64,000 bases of DNA from Monomorium pharaonis (Eukaryota; Arthropoda; Insecta; Hymenoptera; Formicidae), in the NCBI RefSeq assembly GCF_013373865.1, contig NC_050469.1, forward strand, positions 16,040,546-16,104,545, read 5' to 3'. Each line of letters starts with the position of its first letter. Position 1 is the stretch's first letter. A program made the position numbers and the translations under genes. This document shows, piece after piece, positions 46,601 to 57,667 of the stretch. The notes under the pieces are model-generated. The model did no database searches. It had not been told where the DNA came from and saw only the letters and a program-made list of their open reading frames with translations.

Positions 46601-47641
46601 AAGATAGATTGTAAGTTAATTTTTTGTTCATTTAACATTTAACATAATTAAATTTTATATGCTATTTACTCGATTCAGTTAAAAAATACATAAACTTACC
46701 AAATCCCAGTTATATCTGTTCAAAAACTGACAATTTTATCAAACTAATTCCAGAATACATGACAGAAATAATGTCATCATAACAGTCATAATGTTTATCA
46801 ATTCAATTAAATAAATTTAGACAATATTTTAAATATTTGATTATCGTTTGTTGCCTGTTCCTTTTCCTTGCAACATTAACAAAATATATATTTTAATTTA
46901 AACAAAAGACTAATGATAAGATAAGTTTAAAACTTTATAATCTTTTATCACTATCACTATTTTTATACACTTACATTTAATTGTAAATTCAATTTTGCAA
47001 GCTTACTTACAATACAAGAAAGTAATCTTATACTCTAAATTTGTAAATGGATGAGAAACTCTTATAGTCTGAAAATTATCCGTAACGATGGTTATAATTT
47101 CACACAAAAATTTGTTACGGGATGAAAAAGAAGCATTATTACGCAATCATAAGTGAATCAATAATTAATTGGGATAAACGTGAATTTTTTTCTTTCTATG
47201 TATAACATAATTAATATTTCAATAAAAATTTGTGTTTTTTTAAATTAAATTTTATCACTTTACATAATATAAAGTAATGAATGACATGCTAATAGAATAA
47301 ATGTCGACGCTTCGTGCATTCGGATAGCCGCCTCTCAAAGAAAAAGGAAAGCACGACGCATCGGTATTGGCGAGCGAGAGACGATATTAGTATCGAGTGC
47401 GAGTGAAACGGATATTGGGACACCATCGAGTCGGTATCACGTCTTCTCACTCATCTTAGCTCTATCCTTCTTCAACGTGTGACGTTAGTGAAGGATGCAA
47501 CACCGGCGCGATCCCCACTTTTTTCGCTCCTCTCCCATCTCCCCGGCTCCTCCGTGCGCCCAGTAACACGTACGGCGCTTCGCGTGTGTGGGTGATCGCC
47601 GCGCGCTGAACGTCGCGGGACACCATTTCTGCCGGTGCGTG
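43678..47641. mobile_element. Tc1-like element with 1212-bp terminal inverted repeats
   Basis: TA lies at 43676-43677 and 47642-47643. Both ends begin CACGCACCGGCAGAAATGG. The repeats run 43678-44889 and 46430-47641, exactly 1212 bp each, with only scattered differences (for example GTCGCACG against GTCACACG), so insertion is recent. The middle 1540 bp hold one transposase gene. It is inserted in the polymerase gene of the Polinton. Confidence 0.93.
45070..46101 (+). pseudogene. Tc1-like transposase, DD35E spacing, single TAG
   Basis: It has 343 codons, the normal length for the family. Residues 1-110 form two helix-turn-helix DNA-binding parts (SVAEIAAKISCSVKTVRRWI and a second basic one) with NNRAPRK between them, like a GRPR linker. 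Catalytic motifs: FFTDEKSF (first Asp), IRLVQDNSGVH (second Asp) and SPDLNLIENVW (Glu). Thirty-five residues separate the last two, against 34 in classical Tc1. TAG at 45838-45840 falls between them; everything else is open. ATG at 45070 is preferred over an upstream GTG. Its neighbours are only its own repeats. Confidence 0.9.
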
Positions 47642-50197
47642 TACACATATCAACAACATGAAGTATTCAGCATCGGATATTACGTGCGATGCTTGTACGA
47701 CAACACGTTATCCGCGTACCGGTTTCGTCGCGATAAAGATTGCGTCGCGTGGTTTACTAAACAACTTGAAGAATTAGCGTATAATGTTAAGACTCGTTTA
47801 TCAACTAATGTCCCCATGGAAACATTATCGGAGAAACAATTGGAGGCATACCGCAGCGCGACGCGGTGTCATATCTGCGATAAGCCATTCGCGTCGGATG
47901 CGCGGGTGCGCGATCATTGTCATTTGACTGGCCGTTACCGCGGTCCTGCACATTCTCTCTGCAATTTAAATTATCGAAATGTATCATACATGCCAATTAT
48001 TTTTCATAATTTATCTGGATACGATTCACATTTCATTATTAAGGAAATAGCCACAGTGTTCAAAGGAAAGACCGACGTACTCCTCATCACAAAAGAAAAG
48101 TACATTTCTTTTACAAAACATGTCGTAGACACAGCCGACAAATTAGATCCACACAATTACATAAAACTACGGTTCATAGATTCATATAAATTTTTAAATA
48201 CTCTTGTCTTGAAAAATTAGCATCATTTCTAGGCAAAGAAAAATTAAAAATTGTACGTTCCGAATTTTTACACTTATCTGATAAGAATTTCGATTTATTG
48301 ACACGAAAAGGTGTATTTCCGTATGAGTACATTGCGTGGACAAACTGCAGGACGCGTGCTTACCGCCGCATGAATCATTTTTCAGTTCCCTGACCTCTGA
48401 TACTGTATCCGAGAGTGATTACGTGCACGCCGAGAATGTATGGAAGCGATTCTCCATTCGAACGTTGGGTGAATACATCTATATTTGAAAACGGATGTGT
48501 TATTGTTAGCTGACATTTTTGAAAATTTCCGCGATAAATGCTTAGAAAGTTATGGTCTCGATCCAGCACATTATTACACTCTTCCCGGATACACGCTATG
48601 TTAAAATATACAAAAATTACTTTCGAACTGATTACTGACATTGACATGGTAATGTTCATCGAACGCGGTATACGCGGCGGTCTCAGTCAATGTTCAGGCA
48701 GATATACACAGGCTAACAACAAATACATGCAGACGTACGACCCATCGAAACCATCCTCATATCTTATGTATTTTAACGTTAATAATTTGTACGGTTGGGC
48801 GATGTGTCAGCCGCTGCCATATGGAGAATTTTAATGCATCGATGTCTTAAATTTTGACATAAATGCGATCGCTGCTGATTCACCAACGGGATACATTTTC
48901 GAAGTTGGTCTCGAGTATCCCCGAGACCTTCACGACGAGCACACCGACCTACCTTTCTGCCCAACACGTGATAAATCACCAGGCAAGCGTGAATGTAAAC
49001 TTCTCGCCACGCCTTATGATAAGAAACGTTACGTCATACATTACCGCAACCTGCAGCAATGCACGCATCATGGTCTTCGTATTGCGAAGATACACCGTAT
49101 ATTACAATTCGCACAATCTCCATGGCTCTGTAAATACATAGAATTAAATACACGATTCCGGACTTTCGCCAAAAATGATTTCGAAAAAAACTTGTATAAA
49201 TTAATGAATAATGCGGTGTTTGGTAAAACCATGAAGAATGTGCGCAATCATGTTGACGTTAAGTTGTTGACGAAATGGGCGGGGCGGTATGATGTGAAAA
49301 CATTGATCGCGAAACCAAATTTCCATAGTCGAAGTATTTTTGCAGAAAATTTAATTGCCGTTGAACTTAGAAAACTCGAGGTGAAATTATATAAGCCGAT
49401 TTACGTAGGCATGTGTATCCTAGATATTTCTAAGACGTGTCTATATGAATTTCACCACGAATACATACTACCTCTGTATTGTGACAAATGTAGTGTCATG
49501 TATACCGACATCGACAGTCTCATATACTTCGTCGAGTACGAGGATATTTACGAGACGATAAAACGTGATATCGCTAGGTTCGACACAAGCGATTATCCGG
49601 TCCACAACGCGTACGGTATACCTCTCGAGAATAAAAAAGTTCCGGGCTTGATGAAAGATGAGAATAATGGTGTGATGATGATTGAGTTCGTTGGACTTAG
49701 AGCAAAGATGTATTCGTTAAAGGTAGATGGAAAGAAGGACACTAAAAAAGCGAAAGTCAAGAATAATGTAGTACCGCGAACCATAACATTCGATGATTAT
49801 ACCTAGTGTTTGAGAGATGAGATCGAGATGACGCGTCGCCAGTCATGCATAAGGTCCAAGCTGCATAAAGTATATACGGTGTCCGAAACGAAAATCGCTC
49901 TAAGTCCATATGATGACAAGAGATACCTTATACCCGATTCAGTTGAAACGTTACCGTGGGGACATTATCGAATACCACTATAATATCTTTAACATTATAT
50001 AGCTTTTAAATTTCACATTTTACATTAAAAATAATTTTATATATTTTTATGTTAAAAAACAAGTATTAATAAGAATGTATTAAGGATGATGGAAGGATGA
50101 TAAAGAAATCTCACATAATATAAAATTAATATAATAATGTATTTGTTTACATTGTACTTTTATGTGAATATAATAAAAACAATTTTTTATATTTAGA

Positions 50198-51111
50198 TTA
50201 AGTAACAGTGTCTTTATGTATCCATGAATTATGCGATCCATCGAATCCGAGCCAGTTGACATAAACCTCATCTCCTTTCCTGCGTAATATTTTTTCAACA
50301 AGATACACATCAGGATTTGCAATACGCTGCAGCTCATATTCGTAGAATCCTCCAGCGATAGGTTTTCCACAGGAATCTTCCAGTACATATGTCACAGAAT
50401 TGGTACGCTGTACTCTAATAATTTTAAATATCTCCGTAGTCCAATTTGGTGTATAGCCCTTCTCAAAAACAGTTTTGAATTTACTGACGCGCACCGAGTC
50501 ACCTACTTTAAATCGCGCGGGTGCGGCAATTTTTACCTGACTATACACCGTGGTTAAGAGTTTTTTAGAGATTGCAGGCGTAACATTGATGGGTCGCATG
50601 CCGATAGTTCGATGCTTTTGTGCATTGTACTCTGACACGAGACGCGGCAGCAAATCAATCCATCTATAATTTTCATTGAGTGTAAATTGTTTCCACATGA
50701 CGTTCTTTAATGTTCGGTTAAAGCGTTCGACAACTGATGCTATCATTATAGGGTATGTAGAATAATGATTGATATTATGTTTTTTTAATAATTCCTGCAC
50801 GTTGGCGTTATAAAATTTTTTTCCTTTATCTGCAAATTTTTCGAACATCTTCCATCTTTCCAAATTATCTTTGCAATCGCAATAGCAACTTTGCTACCAC
50901 TCTGGCCTTCAGCGGCACAGTCCATGCATGCTTGCTCAACACGTCGATAACGGTGAGTATGTGATAACCTCGGTTAAATTGTGTGTAAGGACGCATCAAC
51001 CACATCCGCCTGCCACAGGTCATCGTATCCACGAACTATGACGCGTCTTCGAGGAAAATTTCTTCTCGCCGAAGCATGCAACTCCTCAACCAGCAATTGT
51101 TTCTCAGACAT
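50198..51111 (-). pseudogene. Polinton integrase (rve core plus chromodomain), frameshifted
   Basis: Polinton integrases are related to retroviral/retrotransposon integrases and join the linear element to host DNA. From ATG at 51111: a basic N-terminus, then DLWQADVVD with the first catalytic Asp, a frameshift, ILTVIDVLSKHAW with the second Asp, more disruption around 50870-50900, and then an open 221-residue part. That part has IASVVERFNRTLK (catalytic Glu), an SH3-like section (RFKVGDSVRVSK) and a C-terminal chromodomain (YLVEKILRRKGDEVYVNWLG), which is thought to direct integration to particular chromatin. It converges with the polymerase gene end (about 215 bp between stops). Confidence 0.85.
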
Positions 51112-51164
51112 GTTTAGAGTATGACATGTAAATGGTGCATATATTCAATGTACTGACTTTTTTT

Positions 51165-51502
51165 TTACTTTGCACGATGAGTCACCGCGTCGAGTTGTCT
51201 TTGAAACTCGTTTAGCATATGAGCTGTAATTTCCACCTTACTTTGAAGTGTCTCAATCATCCTCTCGATTTCATCCTGTCGATCCTTTAAAATTTTCACA
51301 GTTGTACGTATCGTTTATTGGCTGCATCACTATCGTCTACAGGTAACGCTAAACGTTGAATCTTGCGCGACTTTGCATCAAAATCGGTGGCAATCGTGCA
51401 AAGAGCGTTATCGCGCACGTAATTTCTGACTAATCCGCTCCATTGATAGTATGGTTCCGCACCACCTCTTCCGAGTGATGTTCCAAACTTGTTGATTGAC
51501 AT
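51165..51502 (-). pseudogene. Small Polinton protein with C-terminal coiled coil, frameshifted
   Basis: ATG at 51502 (MSINKFGTSLGRGG) opens 68 residues to 51296. A 1-nt shift there leads into about 40 more residues rich in heptad-like hydrophobics (ERMIETLQSKVEITAHMLNE), ending at 51165. It sits between integrase and the DUF8207-like gene on the same strand. The function is unknown; its size and coiled coil would suit a structural or fibre-like virion part, but that is speculation. Confidence 0.5.
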
Positions 51503-51535
51503 TTCGATGTTGACTAAATGATATATTTCACAGTT

Positions 51536-52620
51536 TTAATTTATAATAAAACTAGCCTCGCGAAGTTCCTCGATAATTGATAGTATCTCGTTGTCGTGAG
51601 CATTGTGCCCTGCCTGGTGTGAGGCCTCAAGCAATCTAAGGCGATCCACAAGCTCGTTGGGATCATTCCAATAAACATAATCGATCTTGTTATCATTTAA
51701 TGTAATAGCGCTCGGTAGACCTTGTCCAAATTTTGCGTCTGTTACTAAGGACGCAATTATATTTTTATATTTAGACCCTTTGTTGCCCATTACTTGATTA
51801 TGTGCAATATGCCCGCGTCTATATGCATTTGTCGCCAATAGTATGTTTTTATAATTCTGCAAGTCATTATTCGTGTACATGTTGGGCATTTTTATGAAAA
51901 TTAATTCGTACAAACCAAACGTTCCCGCATATATTTTACTATCTATGACTACGTTATCATTCTTATGTATGTCGATGCGTTTATTCCCGAGCATCCTTCC
52001 AATGTCGGTGAAATAAACTCCGTAAACGGTATCTATGATGACTGGTTTTTTACCGCTCAAAACAGCTCCCATATATTTTTGACCTAATGGGCCATAGTGC
52101 TTGTGCAACTTTTCAAGTCCCTCTCGCGTTTTCAATTGTCTTTATATAGTTGTCGAATAGACTTTACAAGCGGTTCATTGGCTGCGATTTCAAAAACGTC
52201 TTCGACGGAAGGTACATGACTGTACGATAAATCATTATTATGTAATATTTGCGATGTTTCATTCAAATTAGTTGGTAAAGATCGTCGTTAGTTTTTGATC
52301 GTCTCATTTTTTTAACAGGAGTAGAGGTCATTATAGAATTGTTAAACGAAGCGTTTGCTCGCATTGTTTCGGTTTTGGTTCTGCGTATTTGTTTTCCCCC
52401 GAAAAGAATGTTTTATTCTTAATCGGATCTAATACATCACCAACGGTGTTTTCAACAATCTGTTTTAATGGTTCGACAATGGGCTTAAAATGTCCAACGC
52501 CATTTCTTCTTGTACTTTACCCGCTTTCAAAGCGTGATATTTTTTGCGAATTGAATCACTCGTTTTCGCAATCTTTTTCACAATCTTCTCACGATTCATA
52601 TTGTTATCTGTGTTATCCAT
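51536..52620 (-). pseudogene. DUF8207-like Polinton protein, N-terminal part frameshifted
   Basis: The C-terminal 199 codons (51536-52135) are open and carry DTVYGVYFTDIGRMLGNKRI, then GTFGLYELIFIKMP and KGSKYKNIIASL. These match my recollection of the DUF8207 family, which is common in arthropod transposon proteins. The N-terminal part starts at ATG 52620 (basic, KKIAKTSDSIRKKYHALK, coiled coil) but is broken by at least two frameshifts before 52135. The family has no established function. Gene order next to the ATPase and integrase is as expected for insect Polintons. Confidence 0.65.
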
Positions 52621-52666
52621 GTTGAGAAACGCTACTTGGTCAACGTATCAAAAACAACTAACTGCT

Positions 52667-53350
52667 TTATGGTATTGCGAAGTCATTAAATCTTTTTCGA
52701 TATCGTCCATCGGCGAGTGCACTATCCTTATCTATCACTAAAAATTCATACTTTTGTTGCCAACAAGTATGACAAATTGCTAAAATCCTCATAAGACATG
52801 TCGGTATTTACATGACCGTTGTACGCATGTTTTAGATTGGTACCATCCTGCTTGAATAAAATTAGCAAATTCGCATTGTCGCGTATAAGATGTTTCGGTA
52901 TCTTTGCATACGTCTGACAGAGATAGAAGCAGTCGACATCCACGTGTCGCCCCATTGCAAAGTAGTCTCTTATCGTATCTTGCTTATGACACGCCACGTC
53001 ATCAAAGATAAAAATGGAATTCGGAAGCGCTTTACTCGGCTGAATGACACAGTTATTGGAGAATGCAAAATAACTAACTTCTTTAATCGGGGTCAATAAA
53101 TTTTCCAAATATTGATATTTCGACTGTTGTAATGATTTCGAGTACACATACACATTCTTAAAACGTACTAAATGCGGATTTTCCAACAAGCTTATTAATA
53201 CGTTTGCTTGCCACAATTTGACGGACCACAAATTATACCACGTATAGAACTCGGCAACATGTTTCCATGCCTCCGTATTTTTCTTTTGGACATTATTCTG
53301 TCATCGAAATTTGTTACTTTAATTGCTGGTGAATGTTGTACAAACCGCAT
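52667..53350 (-). pseudogene. A32-like/FtsK-HerA packaging ATPase, P-loop frameshifted
   Basis: The family drives DNA into virus capsids. From ATG 53350, about 40 residues lead to a Walker A region (CGPSNCGK) where a 1-nt loss shifts the frame. The next open frame (52746-53231) carries the Walker B strand IFIFDDVAC and a motif ending in YLCQTYAKIPKHLIRDN, which is typical of A32-like ATPases. A second shift near 52746 leads to the last ~25 residues. Transcription is leftward; the start faces the rightward capsid gene set across about 100 bp, probably a shared promoter region. Confidence 0.8.
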
Positions 53351-53447
53351 ATTTTCTCTCTCTATGCTCTGATAAAAACTGACAAAAATTATAATAAGAC
53401 CGATCTATTTATAGAGACGCACCGAGCAAAATTGCTCAATATGTAAA

Positions 53448-55736
53448 ATGTTTTTCATATTGTCACATTTCTCCGATATACTCGATTTGAGTGCCGAGCA
53501 GTTAGAATTCGTATCGAAACCTATTCTGCTACGTGTGTGTGGCAATTATATCGAACACGTGTGGGACAGGCTTCCGGAACATATAAAGACTGAGGGTGCG
53601 TTCGAAAATAGCTTTCGCTGGTGCTGGGAGAAAAAGTTAAGTTGGTAGTATTGAGAATTTCCAACGCTGCGTTCGTTTTCTCCCAGCTGGGAGTAGTTGA
53701 AGACCGATCAAATGGGTGCATTTAGTGCAAATAGCAATGAAATATTGTCAGGCGCGATAACGTATGCATATATTTTATATAACCAAAATTTATCAGTCAA
53801 TTCAAGGTAATGTTTTTTCTTTGTTTAATAATACTTAAATATAAAATAAAGTTTAGCATTTATATTAATAAATAAAAAGCAAAGAATGAAAGGAACATTA
53901 AATTTTATTAATATTTTTTATTATAATGTATGGTTGCCGTTTATGCCCTATAGGTAGCAAAAATAGAAGGTACAACCGTATGCGAATAATAGTTTGATAA
54001 TTCTTCATGTATTATAACTTAATAATTGCTACAATGTGTTCCAAATAATTTTTTATTTTTGGTACGTTTCTCCTTTCATCTCGTGTTGAACAAGATATTT
54101 TGTAATTCTTCATCGTTGTCATCACTGTTAATAGACGATAAACTATACTAGAAGAATCAAACATGTCTTCGAGTAAAATATTCTTCAATAATAACTTTTC
54201 CATAATAATAATAATTAATGTTGATTAAATTTGTATATTCTTTTTATTGACATTCGTTTCTTGTTCAACAATACGAAAAGAAAGATGTAAATACATTATA
54301 TTAAATAATTATTTATCTATTCAGTAATTTTTTATATTGATTAGTTAATTTACGAAAAGTAATAATTTATGAATTCGCATTAAGAAAATATTTTATTTCA
54401 AGTAATTTGTTAAATTTTATGTTACAACCACACATAACAATAAAAGATATTAAAAGAATTTTAATCTTTCTTTTATTTCTTGCTTTTTATTTATTAATAA
54501 TGTTATTTTACATTTAAGTGTTATTAAACAAAGGAAAAGGATTACCTTGAATTTGCTAAATTTCAACAATCGTAGGTGTATGGAAAAGTAATTAGACCAA
54601 GTTTTGTTCGTTAGCTGTAAATAATTTCTAAAATATTATAGAAAGGTTTTATTGATAGAAACAGATTTAAAGGTATAGAATGCAAATATTTGTTAACAGG
54701 TAATAGAATTTAAATTCAAATTAAAATGCTAGAATTAGATGATAAATCTTTGCGTGTGTCAAGCGGGAATTGGAAGCGCTGCGAAGAGGTCACGGATTTT
54801 CCGGGAAAAGAATGGGTGTTGCTCCGAATGAATGCGTGATGGCGTCGTTCTTCACTCCGATACGTCTTCAAATGGCGATTCGTCTTGTTGCGATGTTCCG
54901 GATCTTGTGCGTCCTTGTCGTTGTTTTTTAAGAATGTGATGGTCCAAAAGTAAGGAAAAGAGTCTAATGATGACTCTAATATCATGAAAAAAAAGAGAGT
55001 CGAACGAGGACTCTATTACCTTGCGGCAAAGAAATAGGTTGAGATAACGTAGCGTGATAGCACGCGCTTACCGTTGCTATGAGTGAGATAACTAATAGCA
55101 TGTGCGCTCTTCGCGCGTCCGCGCCTTTCGGCAGGTCACCAATTAGACCTAGATGGCAAGAAATGCACCGTGACACGTCCCCAATTAGACGTTGCCACCC
55201 AAATATCACAATAGGAAAAGAAGTATTAAATAACAATTCTTGGTTGCAAGAGTCGAAAAGCAGAGAGACAGACAGAATAAAAGCCAACTAGAACTTGAAC
55301 TTCGCTCGCTCGATGATCGGCAGACGAACGCCGCTCTCAGCGGCCGCCCGCGACGCCGCTCCCACGCTCTAATTCTTTTGGAAATAAGTCTGATAATGCA
55401 GAAAGCTTTTTTTATACAGTAGGTATAAGTTATATAAAACACGTGCGTACGTTATCGCTTGTTAAGATATTTTGTTGTCATTTGCACTAAATGCACCTAT
55501 TCGATCTATCTCCAACTACTTCCAGCTGGGAGAAAACGAACACAGCGTTGGGAATTCTCAATACTACCAACTTAACCTTTTTCCTCAACACCAGCTAAAG
55601 CTATTTTCGAACGCAAGGTGATACGGAGATTCGAAGCCATCGTCGTTGCTACGAACATTACAATCAATCGTTGCACTAGACGCACATCGACGGCCCCGCA
55701 CCGTTGATAAAGAATTGTCGCGAATGCCAGCGGTAG
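53448..55736 (+). pseudogene. Small unknown Polinton gene, split by a TGA-flanked element
   Basis: The frame starts at ATG 53448 (ILDLSAEQLEFVSKPILLRV) and runs to 53593. It resumes after the inserted element at 55622, in frame if one TGA copy is counted, and has CYEHYN, TAG at 55677-55679, and a basic Cys-containing end stopping at 55734-55736. The full length would be about 88 residues. It overlaps the start of the PLA2 gene by 13 nt, the compact packing seen in viral gene sets. Function unknown. Confidence 0.5.
53594..55618. mobile_element. 2025-bp GGGTGCGTTCG element with TGA duplication
   Basis: The left end GGGTGCGTTCGAAAATAG and inverted right end CCTTGCGTTCGAAAATAG match for about 165 bp, and each contains its own smaller inverted repeat (CTGCGTTCGTTTTCTCCCAG). 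TGA is at 53591-53593 and 55619-55621. The interior is mostly AT-rich, with a GC-rich patch near 55300-55370. No transposase was seen. Confidence 0.8.
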
Positions 55737-56411
55737 GTCGCGGCTTGTTAAATCGTGCGATAAATGCGCTTCCTTTCGAACTGCACATACCAGGATATCA
55801 ATTTTGCGGTCCAGGTACTAGGCTGAAAAAGCGATTGGCCAGAGGTGATCGGGGTATTAATCCGTTGGACGCGGCTTGTCGCGAACACGACATTGCGTAC
55901 TCACGGAGCAACGAACTCACCGATAGACACGCAGCTAATAATATACTCGCTGCGGAAGCGCGAAAACGCATTACAGCGAACGATTCGACTTTCGGAGAAA
56001 GAGCTGCTGCAGCAGCCGTTTGGGCAGCTATGAAAACTAAAACAAAAATCGATATGGGTTTGAAAAAAAAAAGTGATAAAAAGAAGAGAGCGAGTAAACG
56101 AATATTTCCGTTAGCGAAACGCGGCGGTGTTTTACTCATTCTACCGCTGTTAGGCGTCGTTGGTCGGTGGAGCGGCGGGAGTTGCGAAGGTTGTGAATGA
56201 TAACAAGACAGCGCAGCGTCAGCTGAACGAATTGAAACGTCATAATCGTGTCATGGAAGGTCATGGAGTTTATCTCGCTCCATATAAGCGTGGACAAGGA
56301 GTGTCGACGAAAAAAAAAAAACGTCAAAAAGACGTTAAAAATGCCAAAAGGTGCAACTACCAACACACAATTATTCCAGTTAGCGAAACGTATGCGCATT
56401 TCACACTTTAG
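55724..56411 (+). pseudogene. Phospholipase A2-domain virion protein, frameshifted C-terminus
   Basis: ATG at 55724 gives about 145 open residues. Residues about 24-65 hold a parvovirus-type PLA2 core: GPGTRL (calcium-binding loop), then DAACREHDIAYS with the catalytic His-Asp pair. In parvoviruses such a domain breaches the endosome membrane; in Polintons/adintoviruses it is found in a minor virion protein. After KKKSDKKKRAS comes a hydrophobic segment (GGVLLILPLLG), where a 1-nt shift near 56155 moves to a frame with GGAAGVAKVVNDN and a coiled-coil-like tail ending by about 56330-56411. It overlaps or abuts the protease start. Confidence 0.75.
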
Positions 56412-56712
56412 AAAAATTTTTATACGTACAGCATTACCAACGGCAGGAGCATATCGAAACGAGAGCGGTATTGTAAATTTAGATAATGCTGAAAGATCAG
56501 GTACACACTGGGTGGCATACGCAAAGAGAGGAAATCGCGCTATATATTTTGATAGTTTCGGCAATCTTAGACCACCGAAAAAACTGGTGCAATATTTAGA
56601 TGTAACGCGGATCGAGTACAATCACACGCCTTATCAACGTTATGATCAAAGCAACTGCGACCAACTATGTCTGCGTTTTCTTCAAACAGTTAGTAATCAA
56701 TTTAAAGGCTAA
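56341..56712 (+). CDS. Adenain-like cysteine protease, open reading frame intact
   Basis: This 123-aa frame begins MPKGATTNTQLFQLAKRMR. The catalytic arrangement of adenovirus proteases is visible: GTHWVAY (His) at about residue 60, YFDSFG (acidic residue) at about 78, and DQSNCDQLC (Gln and nucleophile Cys) at about 105-111. In most relatives I recall Gly follows the nucleophile; here it is Asp. The length is short but typical for Polinton proteases. The enzyme matures capsid proteins. The start is the ATG right after the PLA2 tail; upstream codons in frame belong to that gene. Confidence 0.8.
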   Translation: MPKGATTNTQLFQLAKRMRISHFRKIFIRTALPTAGAYRNESGIVNLDNAERSGTHWVAYAKRGNRAIYFDSFGNLRPPKKLVQYLDVTRIEYNHTPYQRYDQSNCDQLCLRFLQTVSNQFKG

Positions 56713-56745
56713 CATTGTGCAATTTAACTTAGTATTCATTTCAAC

Positions 56746-57483
56746 ATGTCACTGACGTTTACGCTAACCGGCAAGAGTAACATTCTCGCGGTAAGCTATT
56801 TTCCAGCCGTAGATTTGAGCGATGGCGATTACGAGCTCGGTCTCATAGATTTTGAAACATACTATACCATACCTAATGTAAATTTGTCGAATAACAAATT
56901 TTATTACGACAAAGACGACAAGGAAATTACAATTCCCGAAGGATCGTATGAATTGCGTGATATAGATAGATATTTGAAACGCGCAATTTTACAATCTCAT
57001 CCCGATGTTGCGGAAAAGAGGACGTTTCACAAAGAAAATAAAAAAGAGCGAATATCCGCTGGTGATTCGTGCTAACAATAATACAGTGAAGAGCGAGATT
57101 ATGTGTGCTTATCGCATAAATTTCTTTAAACCTAACAACGTTGGATCGCTGTTGGGATTTTTATTGCATCGTATTCTTGAATCGCGAATGTGGTATGAAT
57201 CGGATGCACCTATAAATATCATAAACGTAAACATTATTCGCATAGAATGTAACGTGACTGCGGGTGCGTACAGCAACGCAAGTACGTACACACGATACAC
57301 GAATTTTCGCCGAGGGTACCACCAGAATATTAGATATCGGAAACGCCTGCACAGATCATTTACCTTTCAATCGTCGCACGGAGCATTACTAATTTGACGA
57401 TTCGCATTGTGGATCAGGACGGTCAATTACTCGATTTTCGTGGAGAGGAGATTACCGTTAGATTACACGTACAAAGACGATAA
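56746..57483 (+). pseudogene. Minor capsid (penton-like, single jelly-roll) protein, frameshifted
   Basis: ATG 56746 (MSLTFTLTGKSNILAV) opens to 57075. A shift near 57010-57060 leads to the frame with KSEIMCAYRINFFKPNNVGS and INIINVNIIRIECNVTAGAY, and further shifts near 57300 and 57390 lead to the end at 57483 (DFRGEEI, then basic). The order and size (about 240 residues) and position between protease and major capsid gene fit the Polinton penton-like protein that forms capsid vertices. The assignment is by position and residual similarity. Confidence 0.7.
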
Positions 57484-57489
57484 CGTGAG

Positions 57490-57666
57490 ATGCTCGTGTT
57501 GAATGAGCAAGTGAAGGACACAATTTTTACGTCAATCAAAAATAGTCGACCGTGTGAAATAAATTGTACGACAGTTAAAAATATTCGATCGTCTGATAAA
57601 AAGAAACTCACCGCGTCAAACGTTGAATTTTTAAAATCATTGGGATTCGTCGTACAAAATATCTAA
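57490..57666 (+). CDS. 58-aa unknown Polinton ORF, intact
   Basis: It starts six bases after the minor capsid stop and ends one base before the major capsid ATG. The product begins MLVLNEQVKDTIFTSIKN, has two Cys (RPCEINC) and a lysine-rich middle, and ends in a short hydrophobic strand. The tight spacing argues that it is a real gene of the element. No known motif. Confidence 0.6.
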   Translation: MLVLNEQVKDTIFTSIKNSRPCEINCTTVKNIRSSDKKKLTASNVEFLKSLGFVVQNI

Positions 57667-57667
57667 G

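Larger units (their letters stand above)
42270..49982 (+). pseudogene. Protein-primed type B DNA polymerase (Polinton PolB), broken
   Basis: The N-terminal ~350 residues (open to 43319; ATG at 42270 or 42231) precede the polymerase proper and have DNACFAWSVVAAL and HVNLLYMQNP; TGA at 43317-43319 ends this frame. A 79-nt intron (43391-43469) follows. Exonuclease motif I (YADLE) is near 43610. The Tc1-like element (43678-47641) splits the gene. Downstream come CHICDKPF...CHLTGRYRG zinc-like residues, Exo II (NLSGYDSHF), polymerase motif A (NVNNLYGWAM, with Asn where Asp is expected), motif B (KLMNNAVFGKTMKN) and motif C (YTDIDSL). Several frameshifts lie between 48200 and 49190, with a TAG at 49804-49806 before the true C-terminus at 49982. 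It would copy the element from a terminal protein primer; this copy cannot. Confidence 0.88.
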
